Assembly (NCBI GenBank): GCA_027627225.1
Contig: CM051027.1
Location: forward strand, 44,702,618-44,766,617
From: Congeria kusceri
Taxonomy: Eukaryota > Mollusca > Bivalvia > Myida > Dreissenidae
Reading direction: 5' to 3'
Length of the DNA: 64,000 nt
Shown here: in pieces, positions 36,931 through 48,800 of the stretch
How the letters are laid out: each line of letters begins with the position of its first letter
How positions within the stretch are numbered: position 1 is the first letter of the stretch
The notes under the pieces: generated by a model
The model's input: the letters and a program-made list of their open reading frames with translations, nothing else
Database searches by the model: none
Told to the model about the DNA's origin: nothing
Translations under genes and position numbers: made by a program

Positions 36931-38622
36931 AATAAGAGTTTGTGAATATCAAGCAAGATTCAAATATTTATAAAGTGAATATCAAGGAAGATTCATATAT
37001 TAATAAGAGTTAGTGAATATCAAGTAAGATTCAAATATTTATAAGAATTAGCGAATATCAAGTATGATTCAAATATTAACAAGAGATGTTTGTAAAACAT
37101 GTATGCCCCCCGACTTGCAGCAAAGTTGTGAATATGTACAATTGTTAAGAATTTTTTTAATATGCAAGCCCAAGCGAGGTCTCGATATATGGTATCTATG
37201 TATGAAGTTTCATTAAAATATCTCGATGCATTCTCAAGTTATTGAGCGGAAACCGTTTTTCTATTTTTAGTTATGGTGAACTTGACCTTGAACCCCATAT
37301 GCAATCACACGAGAGGTCTCAATATAAGGTATCTATGTATAAAGTTTCATTAAAATATCTCGATGCGTTCTCAAGTTATTGAGCGGAAACCGTTTTTCTA
37401 TATTTAGTAACGGTGACCTTGACCCAACCCACCCCATATGCAATCCCAAGCGAGGTCTCGATATAAGGTATATATGTATGAGGTTTCATTCAAATATCTC
37501 GATGCGTTCTCAAGTTATTGTGCTGAAACCGTTTTTTCTATTTTTAGCAACGGTGACCTTGACCTTTGAAATTAAAATGTATAGGGATCTTCCTTTCCAC
37601 CCAAGTAACCAGCATACCAACTGTTATGATCGTAGGTCAAAGCGTTCTCTAGATATCGTGCGGGAACGAAATGGTCTACGGACAGACCGACCGACGGACG
37701 GATAGGTGCAAAGCAATATACCCCCCACTTCTTCGAAGGGGGGCATAATAAGAGTTAGTGAATATCAAGCAAGAATAAAATATTTATAAGAGTTAGTGAA
37801 TATCAAGTAAGATTCAAATTTTAATAAGAGTTGGTGAATATCAAGTAAGAATAAAATATTTATAAGAGTTAGTGAATATCAAGTAAGATTCAAAGATTAA
37901 TAAGAGTTAGTGAATATCAAGTAAGAATCAAATATTTATAAGAGTTAGTGAATATCAAGTAAGATTCAAAGATTAATAAGAGTTAGTGAATATCAAGTAA
38001 GATTAAAATATTAATAAGAGCTAGTGAATATTAAGTAAGATTCAAAGATTAATAAGAGTTAGTGAATATCAAGAAAGAATAAAATATTTATAAGAGTTAG
38101 TGAATATCAAGTAAGATTCAAATATTAATAAGAGTTAGTGAATATCAAGTAAGATTCAAATATTAATAAGAGTTAGTGAATATCAAGTAAGATTCCAATA
38201 TTAATAAGAGCTAGTGAATATCAAGTAAGATTCCAATATTAATAAGAGTTGGTGAATATCAAGTAAGAATCAAATATTTATAAGAGTTAGTGAATATCAA
38301 GTAAGATTCAAATATTAATAAGAGTTAGTGAATATCAAGTAAGATTCAAATATTAATAAGAGCTACTGAATATCAAGTAAGATTCAAATATTAATAAGAG
38401 TTAGTGAATATCAAGTAAGATTCCAATATTAATAAGAGCTAGTGAATATCGAGTAAGATTCAAATATTAATAAGAGTTGGTGAATATCAAGTAAGAATCA
38501 ACTATTTATAAGAGTTAGTGAATATCAAGTAAGATTCAAATATTAATAAGAGTTAGTGAATATCAAGTAAGATTCAAATATTAATAAGAGCTAGTGAATA
38601 TCAAGTAAGATTCAAAGATTAA
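36931..38622. repeat. 38 bp satellite array interrupted by one insertion
   Basis: Units of AGTTAGTGAATATCAAGTAA plus GATTCAAATATTAATAAG (38 bases) run from 36931 to 37076 and from 37746 to 38622, about 27 units by length. Variants include AATAAAATATTTATAAG, so higher-order mixing is present. The array is split by the element at 37077-37745. Confidence 0.9.
37077..37745 (+). mobile_element. Helitron-like candidate inserted in the 38 bp satellite without target duplication
   Basis: It begins (T)AACAAGAGATGTTTGTAAAA then CATGTATGCCCCCC and ends with the hairpin CCCCCCACTTCTTCGAAG then GGGGGCA. The core is made of about 140 bp units (GTGACCTTGACC, CATATGCAATCCCAAGCGAG, ATATCTCGATGCGTTCTCAA). Removing it restores the satellite phrase CAAATATTAATAAGAG exactly, with no duplicated target; junction ambiguity allows a T|T, T|A or A|A site. 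The 5' ATGCCCCCC is the inverse of the 3' GGGGGGCAT. Confidence 0.8.
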
Positions 38623-38635
38623 GGACGAGCATTGT

Positions 38636-39320
38636 TGTAGTTTTTTCATGGAAAAAGGGCAATAAATCAGGTGTTCATGCTCCGTTCAAAGCCACTAAAA
38701 TTCTATTTGTTGCCATCCCTAGTGAACAATGTAGTCTATATCCTGCACATAGTCCATTTTTGCTTTTTTGTCACAAACGAGGGACAATAACTCTGGTCTT
38801 TAGGGTCCGATCAGGCCCATATTCGACTTCGACCTTATAGGCATACACAAACAGTGCAAGTTTGGATAAGACAAAAAAATGAAGTCTCTGTCTTCCACAT
38901 AGTATTTTTTTTTTTTTTATCTCACAAACAAGGGGCAATAACTCCAGTGTTTGTACCCCAATCTAGGTAATTTTTTGATTATTTAGAAAATGTATGGTCA
39001 TGCACAAAATACATTTTGAAGTTTTTTTCATGAAAAGGGGCAATAAATCTGGTGTTCCTGGTCTAATTTGGCCAATTATCAAACTTCGCTGAGATTTGAT
39101 GGTCATACACAAACTGCAATTTGATAAAGATTGGATCAGAAGTGAAATCTGTATCGCGTTCGCGAGGCCAATTGTTTGACGTATTACGGACGACGCAGGT
39201 CAGTCCCGATATACCAATCGCTGGGACAAAAATTGGTGCACGTTTAATAATTATACTGCTTGCAGCTATTATCGAAGATCTATAACTCCAGGGCCAAGAA
39301 AAACCCATCGAAGCGAAAGT
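38636..39320. repeat. Diverged repeat of the GGGCAATAAATCTGGTGTT family
   Basis: It contains repeated phrases GGGCAATAA, CTGGTGTT(C), AAACTGCAATTTGATAAAGA and GACGCAGGTCAGTCCCGATA, and is related to 35745-36170. Nothing coding is seen. Confidence 0.5.
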
Positions 39321-39913
39321 CCTGAAACTATTTTGACCTCCTCTTGGCTTCCCATAGTTTCATTGAATTCCTGCCCGTGGTTGCTGAGAACTGGCTGATG
39401 AAGGAAATCCCTATACATCTACCATCACACGAAAGTTTTCGGCGAGCATAATAAAGATGTGGTGTACACTTTTAATATTGTTCATGTCGGTTCATAAAAT
39501 CAGGCTTGATTACATGCAGTACAGCTGCACATCCGGAATTTTCAACGCGTGTGACTTGGCTTCTAATGAATTGCTCGAAAGTTCCTAGTATGTCTGCATG
39601 ATCGTTCAAATTGACAGCAATGACTCAGCTGAATAAGGACTAAGGTCGATTTGATTCTCTACTAATTTATATGGCCAATAGCTGACTACGTCCACTTCAA
39701 ATTTAGGTATTCGAATGCAGTTATCCATAGTAAATATGTATATAAAGACTTACATCAGACATAATAAGAATTTACGATGTGTTAGTTATACAAATCTACA
39801 TTATGTTTAGTATTATTATAGTACAAATTATGAATGGATTTGCATGAACATTTCTGGGACCAGTGAACCAGCTACTAGCTTTCGGTGGTAATCCGGAAAC
39901 ATATTTTAACAAG
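39321..39913. other. Unassigned sequence
   Basis: No gene, repeat array or structure recognised between the repeat ending near 39320 and the element starting at 39914. Confidence 0.4.
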
Positions 39914-41060
39914 AGTGTCATTGTCACAAAATACTCCAGTCAAAGGAGCTTTATTTTGGGGTAAAGGTTCAATGACAAAAGCGAAACAATTCAAAAACTA
40001 ATAAGGTAGAGTCATGTTATTTATGCATCTTAATTCATATCCATGTCCTCTCTTTGTGAGGTAAGTTGAGGTATAAAAAATATCACATCTATAATCTTAA
40101 ATGGAGACAAATGGGGAGGGGCGTAATTTAAATTAAAACTTAGATTACGGTGCTTTGCAGGTTTTACTTCCTCATCCCATGATGGCGATCATTTCTGCTG
40201 ATCTGAAAATCCCTCTATGCACGACTATGTTAAACTCTGGGCATATTTGACATTTATGTGACCTTGACCTTGTGTTTGGATGCGATATACCACACAATGA
40301 AGGTGATCTTTTATGCCAACTTGAAAATTCCTCCATGGATGACAACATTGTGCTCTGGACAAATATTGACCTTGAAATGTGATATTGACCTTAGACCTGG
40401 TTCGTGTGTGTCCATGTCTGACCATGCTCAACACTTTGCCAAGTTTCAGTTACTTTTACTTGAAAATACACCCATGCTAAACAAAGATATGCTCATGAAA
40501 GTGTTACGGATTGATTTCCGTACATTTCATCTTGATATGTGACCTTGCCCTTGGACATGGGTCTTGCGCGCGACATGCCGTCTCACCATCCGTAACACTT
40601 TTGCCAAGTTTTTTGAAAATCCATCTATGCTGGACAAAGATATGATCCGGACAAAGGATTGATTTGTTATTTTGAACTTGAATTGCGTCCTTGACGTTGG
40701 GCCTGGTTCTTGTGCGTGACACGCCATATCACTATTCTCAACACTTTTGCCAAGTCATTTGAAAATCCATCCATGCAGGACCAAGTTATGCACCGGAAAA
40801 AAAGAATTAGGATTGATTTGTTACATTTGATCTTGAATTGTGACTTTGACCTTGCACACGACACGCCGTCTCACCATGCCCATCACTTCTGTTAAGTTTT
40901 TTGAAAATCCATTTTTGCTGGACAGATATGCTCAGAAAAGTGTTAAGGATTTATTATTTGTATTTGACCTTGTTCTTGCGCGCGACACGCCGTCTCACCA
41001 TGCTTAACACTTCTGTCAGGTTATTTGAAAATCCATCTATGCTGGAAAAAGTTAATAGTT
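39914..41060 (+). mobile_element. Repeat with AACAAGAG start and about 150 bp tandem core
   Basis: It opens AACAAGAGTGTCATTGTCAC, a short hairpin after AACAAGAG, with a sister copy of the first 200 bases at 43989-44190. From about 40233 to 41055 a roughly 150 bp unit repeats, with phrases GACACGCCGTCTCACCATGC, CAACACTTTTGCCAAG, TTGAAAATCCATCCATGC, GGATTGATTTG and GACCTTG. The many minus-strand short frames here are shadows of this repeat. Confidence 0.65.
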
Positions 41061-41280
41061 ATGCTCCGGACAACAAATTTCCCCCCGTTCCCATAATACG
41101 GCAGTCTTTCAGACGTCTAAAAAGGATTCTTCCTCATTTTGTGAAATGGCAAATTACCACATTATTCTGTATAACTCATTACACAAGGGGTATGAGCTGA
41201 ATAGGCGTAGGTCTATGCTCCCGTATTTTGTCTAGTTTAACATTATATTGTGTTAATATATCTCTTTAACCAGAACACAA

Positions 41281-41341
41281 GAGGCACGATTTTAGAATCA
41301 TTAATTACACCAGAAGACAATAAATACGTTCATCGTGCCTC
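41281..41341. repeat. 9 bp inverted repeat after ACACAAGAG
   Basis: GAGGCACGA (41281-41289) and TCGTGCCTC (41333-41341) form inverted arms, and the left arm overlaps a CACAAGAG start like that of the other families here. It could be a minimal or degraded member. Confidence 0.45.
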
Positions 41342-41599
41342 GCATCAGCTAAGGTTATCGGCGCGCATTCGATGTTTCATTAAAAGATCCTATTTATGGC
41401 CATTAAAATTGATATAAAGTTAAAATATACTATTACTAGTATGTAGAGACAAAAACTAAACTGGTCTGACCTAAAAATCCTTCAGGCAGTGCTTCAGATA
41501 CTCCAGCCATGCGTGGCAAATGCCTTGTGATATAAAACTTTGTGTAAGGGTTGGAGTTATTTTTCTTCACTTCCCGATGTTCTTTGAACCAACATTTAA

Positions 41600-42815
41600 C
41601 ACCTTTTATTTCAAGCATTTATTTTCAATTCATTGCAAAACTTGGACTAAAAACATTTTTTAAAATAGAACAAAAATAGAACAAAATCCGGACAAATCTT
41701 CCCTTATCATTTCCTAAAAAAAGATTCGATATACAGTTGGGTACTTACATTATTCATTTTGATCCTCTTTCAATGAAAACAGTTAAAAGCATCAGACTCC
41801 AACACAACCTTTTTCCTTGTCCCCTTGCTCCTTAGAAATACTTATTCCGTACCAGATGTTTCCAATTATATTCTATCCACAGAAACGACCCAATTCTTTT
41901 CCATATTTGTGCATATCCAAAGCAGAAAACGATCCCAAATCCATGTAACCTATTGAGAAGTTTGAAATACAGTAATATGTGCAGTGCTCAACACCGTCCT
42001 CCTCCTTCCTCCAGTCCTCGGTTGCATCTAGGTGTTGCTACCACAAATATTACTGTACAATCTTACATCCAAGTTTATTATCCTTATCCTGCATGATTCA
42101 AAAGGGCGCTTGAACCAATCCCAGGCTGTGGAACAAAACAGGGAGAGCTCCTTCAAGTTGAAAATTCCCATACTTACCAAGTATCTTAAGACTTAATCCC
42201 AAATATTTCAACAAGAAACTCAATCCAGATTTTGAAATCCATTCCATTTATAATATTCCAGCCAAAAAGCGTGTTCAATCTGATCCTAGAAATTACAAGT
42301 TTGCTCCAATTCCCTTGAATTCCAAGTAATGAGAAAGTAAATATGAGCAATCCAAAGAAATCCTAATCCATGGATTCCTGTATCCTCCAAATATCCGGCT
42401 CCTACTTGGATCCATAATCCTGATCCATGAGCCCTTAAGAATATAAACAGATAAAAATTACACAACTATAAAAAGTACAAATTTTACAACAAATTCAATA
42501 CTTTACACAAACATTTACCATTTGTGGTTCAAGTTAAAGTATGTTAACTGTGATTACATTTACAACATATCAAAACACTACATACAATTGGTCACTTGAC
42601 TGACTAATGGTAGTAAATAATTTGATTTAATACAGTGTTAAAACATCTGTCACAAAAAATTGACATACTAGACATTTTCTTGAGTGAAAAATTGCAATTA
42701 GCATAAAAACACATACGCCTGATTATTACATGAAAGCGAATGTTTATTTAATGGTAAAGATAGTGATAATGTCCCCATAAATATGAGAATGTCTATGCAA
42801 TATGAACCATAACTT
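41600..42815 (-). promoter_or_regulatory. Probable SRSF1 3' UTR with GGA-dense block
   Basis: Two AATAAA signals for the minus strand lie at 41605-41610 and 41618-41623, and a proximal one at 42743-42748, so long and short 3' UTRs are possible. Between about 41775 and 42430 the transcript strand is packed with GGA triplets (TCC on the plus strand), for example GGATTTGGGA and GGAGGAAGGAGGAGGACGG. SRSF1 is known to bind GGA-containing motifs and to regulate its own mRNA through its 3' UTR in vertebrates. A similar self-binding role here is inferred. Confidence 0.5.
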
Positions 42816-45800
42816 CTAGTAAGGTGATCGTGATCTGGATCTCATGGGTGAATATCTCGGAGAGCCCCGTGAGCGCCTGGGCAGAGACATGGACCTGCTA
42901 CGGGACCGCCCATGTGAGCCACTGCTGTACCTGCCACCACCACCACCACCACCACCACCACCACCACCACTGCCCGTGTCCTCCTTCACACGGACATACG
43001 AGGTCTCACCCTGAAAACACATGAAACAATTTGTATAACAACCACCAGTGACCACTACTGCTAACAGAACTCAGGGACTTCGATAAATACAGAATCCTGC
43101 TTTTCGATGCAAGCAGATAGCAATATACACATTTTTGACTCGAGCAAATAATCTGCCTCACATCATATTGATGCACTGTCTGATTCATCCATTTGCCAAC
43201 TTTAACAGCACTAGAAATAATATTTTCATTATACTGTGATATTTTTGCCAATGTTTTTAAAGTTTTTGACCCTTTTTAACACAAATTACCATTTGTAGAG
43301 CATTATACAAGTGTACAGAAACGAAATTCTTACAACTTCAGTATTTTGAAACTTCATTTTCAAATGTTCATTTTGACCCCTCGGAATTTCAAGCCAAGGG
43401 TCATATGACTCAAGGCTATCAAACAGAAATGAAATCCGCCGAACAGACGTTTCAAACATCACAGTTAAGATTATATTAATTAGATGCTTGAAATTAAGAA
43501 CCTTTAGATGTAAATACAAGTTTCTCTACTGCTCATGCAGCTGAAATTTTCTATTTCTATCATATATTATAACAGTAAACTATTTATGTTGTGTAAAACC
43601 ATATTTTGAATTTACCTCATGGGATTTAAACTTTGAGTCATCAAGCTTCCTGCACGCATACTTCATATCTTCTTTCCTTAGAAATTCACAGACGCCCGTT
43701 CCATCTTTGTAGACATCCGCATAGCACACATCTCCCGCTTCCCGCATGTGATCCTTCAAGTCCTGCCAGCTACCAGTGGGAGGCAAACCTGAAATTGGTT
43801 TCATCAAGTTAAAACTAACAATGAGCACTGAGGCAAGATGAAAATCCTTGGTTAAGCAAAATTATACTATTTATAGTATAAGTTTGTTAGCTTGACAATG
43901 TATTTACTTCTTAATGTTTCATAAATTATTTCACTGTAATATTAATATCAAAACATATTTTTTTAAGCATAAATTACCATTTACAAACAAACAAGAGTGC
44001 CATTGTCACAAAGGTACGCCTGTCAAAGAAGCTGTTGTGGGTTAAGATTCAATGACTAAAGAGAAACAATTCAAAAACTAATAAGGCAGAGTCGTGGTAT
44101 TCATGCATCTAATTCACCTCCAAAGCCTCTCTCTAAGTGGTGAGTTGAGGTATCAAAACTATTTCATATATATTCTTAAATCTATAATCAAGATGCCAAA
44201 ATAAACAAGAAACGTAGAAATTATTCGAAAATCATATTGTTCGAATCAAAATGCATTAGCACAATTTGTGTGTGTGTGGAAATTGTTACCTTGTCCTTGA
44301 CCCCACCCACCCCATATGCAATCCTAAGTGAGGTCTAGATATAGGGTATCTACATATAAAGTTTCATTAAAATATCTCAATGTCTTCTCAAGCTATTGAG
44401 CGGGAAACTATTTTGTCTATTTTTCGTAACCGTGACCATGCCCCCATTCACCCCATATGCAATCCCAAGCGCGGTCTAGATGAAAGATATCTATGTATGA
44501 AGTTTCATTAAAACATCTCAATGTGTTCTCAAGCTATTGAGCGGAAAGTTTTTTTAATTTTTAGTAACAGTGACCTTGACCCCACCCACCCCAAATGCAA
44601 TTCCAAGCGAGGTCTCGATATAAGTATCTATGAATATAGTTTCATTTAAATATCTCAATGCGTTCTCAAGTTACTGAGCGGAAACCGTTTTTCTATTTTA
44701 GTAACAGTGACCTTGACCCTACACGCAATCGCAAGTGAGGTCTCGATATAAGGTATGTATGACGTATTAAGTTTTATTAAAGTATCTCAATGCGATCTCA
44801 AGTTATTGAGCAGAAACCGTTTGTCTATTTTTAGTAACACTAACCTTGACCCCACCCACACCATATGCAATCCCAAGCGAGGTCTCGATATAAGGTATGT
44901 ATGCATAAAGTTTCATAAAAATCTCAAGTTATTGAGCGGAAACCGTTTTTCCATTTTAAGTAACAGCAGGCATACAGATTATTTTTTTCTTACTCACTGC
45001 CTGGGACCCTAACTTTTGAAATCTAGGGGCCCAGCTGAAAATGTGGTAGCCCAACACTAATTATCCATTAAATAAAATTATACACTGCAGCCCCATTATA
45101 TCGCAATTCGCGTAGTCCGTGGATCGCGATGGCAATATAGACGGATCACGATATATATAACTTGCGAGATGTCAGGCTATTCATATATCATTCTATAAGT
45201 TATAAACAATAGAAGTTTGGTGACCCCAAATAGTAAACGTCATGTACTCACACTTTTCATATTTGTTAACATCCATAATGTGTTGAATCCACACTTACAA
45301 TAGTTCAACTAAATATAAAAACATTATCCAGTTGTGTGTAATTAATATCGAACTATGGCATGACAATGCCAATAATAAAATCGAAATCCGAAACGAATAT
45401 TTTTAATTTTAATGTTCGCAAGACATACACACAGATTCCATTTACATTTAGTATGCATATGTATTTGATGTTAAACCCGTGTTTGTGCTAGAAAAGCGCG
45501 CGAAACTCATGCTGACATTCACAACATCATGTCATCCGCATGGAAAGCGTGGGTGTATTGACCGCAATATAAAAACTTTGTAGCGCAAAGAACTATCAAA
45601 TCTTTACTTTTGTATAAAAGTTTCGTAGTGCAAAACAACAAAGTTAGGTATCTGCAACGCAAACGATATGCAGTTGCACTTGTATCCTATATTGCTGCTC
45701 AGTTGTGTTGACACCTATTAATAGTTTATCTAAACCGCAAAAGCAGTTATGTCGTATTGATAACGTTATTGTCGTTCAGATAGGTTAAACTGTTTATCCC

Positions 45801-48800
45801 CCCCCCCGGTTACACTTTCATGTTGAGTGAGTTGAGTCATTGTTTGTCGACAACACAGGTGACAATAACAGTAGCAATATTGGCGTGATAAAACGGACCA
45901 AACTGGAAACTGGATTCTGAGTCAGAGAGTTTTTTGTTTTGTTGTTATTGCGGATACAGCATTATTTTTCGTAAAAGTCTGCTGGGCGAACCACGTGAAA
46001 ATTTCAGTAGCCCAACGATTTTTTTAGTCGCATTGGGCAACTGGGCGCCCGTTAATCTGTATCCCTGTTTAAATAGTGACCTTGACCCCATCCACCCCTT
46101 ATGCAATCCCAATTGAGGTCTTGATATAAGGTACCTATGTATTAAGAGTTATTAAAATATCTCAATACCTTCTCAAGTTATTAAGCAGAAACTGTTTTCC
46201 TATTTTTAGTAAGAGTGACCTTGACCCCATCCACCCCATATGATATCCCAAGTGGGGTCTCGCTATATGGAATCTATGTTTGAAGTTTCATTATAATAGC
46301 TTAATCAGTTCTCAAGTTAGAGAACGGAAACTAAAAGTTCAGAAACTAGCTTTCCGAAAAACTTAAACCTGTCCATGTAGCTTATATATGAAATTTCTAA
46401 GGTAAAAAGGCCCACAATTTTTACAAATTTCAATTTGAGAATATTGTTGTCGTTTAGGTCTTTGACTTACAGTTACTTTTAACACCTACCACGTGGACGG
46501 CGTGAAATACGTTTTTCATGACCCATACTTGTAACCATGTTTGTTATTGGGATGCTAATTAAAGCGACTGCAGTGAAACGACTTTGACTAGACCAATGTA
46601 AGCTGGTGACGCCAGGTCGGGTTATAGTTGGTCGCACAACACAAGTTTAACTGAAAAGAGTAGCAATGAAGGCGCGAAAATCCAGATCAAATGGCATTTA
46701 TTTACGACAGATGGGGTAATAAGAAAATTATGAACATGATCCACGGACGAATTGCGAAGTATCGGAAATCTTGATATAGCAGAGCTATATTCAATTGTTC
46801 AGATAACTGAATTTTATTATCCAGTAATATATAGAAATGAGTCTTCAAAAAGCATTCCGACCGATTATTCGGAACTAAATATCGGACCCACTCAAAATTT
46901 GCCGGTCTTATCCGTCGGACCGAAGGTTTTCGGGAAGTCTGATTCAAGCAAACATTTGTCCAATTTAATTGGAAAATAGCTCAATCTAGCATGACCATGT
47001 CAAAGTCAGGACAAGCAAAAAAACTGTTGTTGACCTTTGACCTCTAAGTGCGACCTTGACCTTTAGACATATGGATCTGGTTTGCATGCACTATATGTCG
47101 TCTCATTGAGGTTAACATTTGTGCCAAGTACTTTTAAAAATCCATGGCACGATAAAGCACAGACAAGCAAAGTGTCAATTTTGCCCTTTGACCTCTAGAT
47201 ATGACCTTGATCTTTGATCTCGGGACCTGATCCAAAATAAGCCAATTAATAATCAAAGGGCTATTACTCCCTAAAAATTAATCAGACCGGAACGACCTGA
47301 CAATATACCCCATTGGTAGGAATGCTGCATATAAAGTTTCAATCAATTTGAGTTGTTAAATCATGAGATCTCACGCAGAAAAACGAAAATATAAAATTAA
47401 AATGTATTATTTTTTATACAAGGGGGCCATGATGGCCCTAGGTCGCTCACCTGAGTTTAAGGCATCATAATGGCTAATAACAAGAGGGAAAAATGGCACT
47501 TAACGCCTTATCTGAGTATAAAGATCTGGGCCTTGCAGTTTCAGATGTAAACCATGTGACCCACAAAATATAAAATCTCTGGGCCTTACGGTTTCAACAA
47601 GGAAGATTTTTAAGGCCCACGTGCCATATAAGTCTATATAAATCATGTGATGCCCCGGGTCATGGTCTCTTTTTACCCCAGGGGCATAATTTCAACAATC
47701 TTTGAAGAGGACCACTATACAATGTTACATTACAAATACGAAAACACTGCGGTTTCAGGAGATTTTAAAGTCATTTGGTAATTTAAGTCTATATAAACAA
47801 TGTGACCCCAGGGCAGGGTCAGTTTTGACCCCTGGGACATCATTTGAACAATCTTTGCAGAGGACCACTATAAAATGTCACATACAACATATGAAACCTC
47901 TAGGCCTTGCAGTTTCAGAGGAGAGGATTTTTAAAGTCATCTTGCTATTTAAGTCCAAATCAACCATGTGAGCCCTGGGGTGTGGCCAGTTTTGACCCCA
48001 GGGGCATCATTTCAACAGTCTTTGTAGAGGACCAGTATACAATGTTACATACCAAATATGAAACCTCTGGGCCTTGCATTTTCAGAGGAGAAGATTGTTA
48101 AAGCCATTTTGCTATTTAGGTCGATATAAACCATGTGACCCCTGGGGTGTGCCCAGTTTTGACCCCAGGGGCATCATTTGAACAATCTTTATAGAGGACC
48201 ACTATACAATGTTTCCAACCAAATATAAAACCTCTGGGCCTTGTGGTTTCAGAGAAGTTTTTTAAAGTCATTTTGCTATTTAAGTCTATATAAACCATGT
48301 GACCCCGGGGTGTGGCCAGTTTTGACCCCAGGGGCATCATTTGAACAATCTTTGTAAAGGACCATTATACAATGTTACATACCAAATATGAAACCTCTAG
48401 GCCTTGCGGTTTCAGAGGAGAAGATTTTAAAAGTAATTTTGCTATATAAGTCTATATAAACCATGTGACCCCTGGGACTTGGCCAGTTTTGACCCCAGGG
48501 GCATCATTTGAACAATCTTTGTAGAGGACCTCTAGAGGATGTCACATATCAAATATGAAAGCTCTGAGCCTTACGGTTTCATAGAAGATCTTTAAAGTTT
48601 TCACTTTTTAAATCTATTTTCAGCTCTGGCAGTGTTCTGCGCAAAAATAAATGATTTGTCCCCATGAAATTTTCGTAAGCGCCCGCGTGAGCACACAATT
48701 TACAAGTAAATCATTCGGCGTATTTAGTAAAATTTATATCATTGATCGTGACGTCAATTTATAACCAATTTTTTCATTAGAACACTAATTCATTAACGCT

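Noticed and set aside
36931..38622. CRISPR-like array
   Set aside because: The 38 bp units are contiguous with no unique spacers, in a eukaryotic genome; it is a satellite.
42824..43024. Plus-strand frame with a histidine run
   Set aside because: Antisense shadow of SRSF1 exon 4; the histidines are the complement of the glycine codons.
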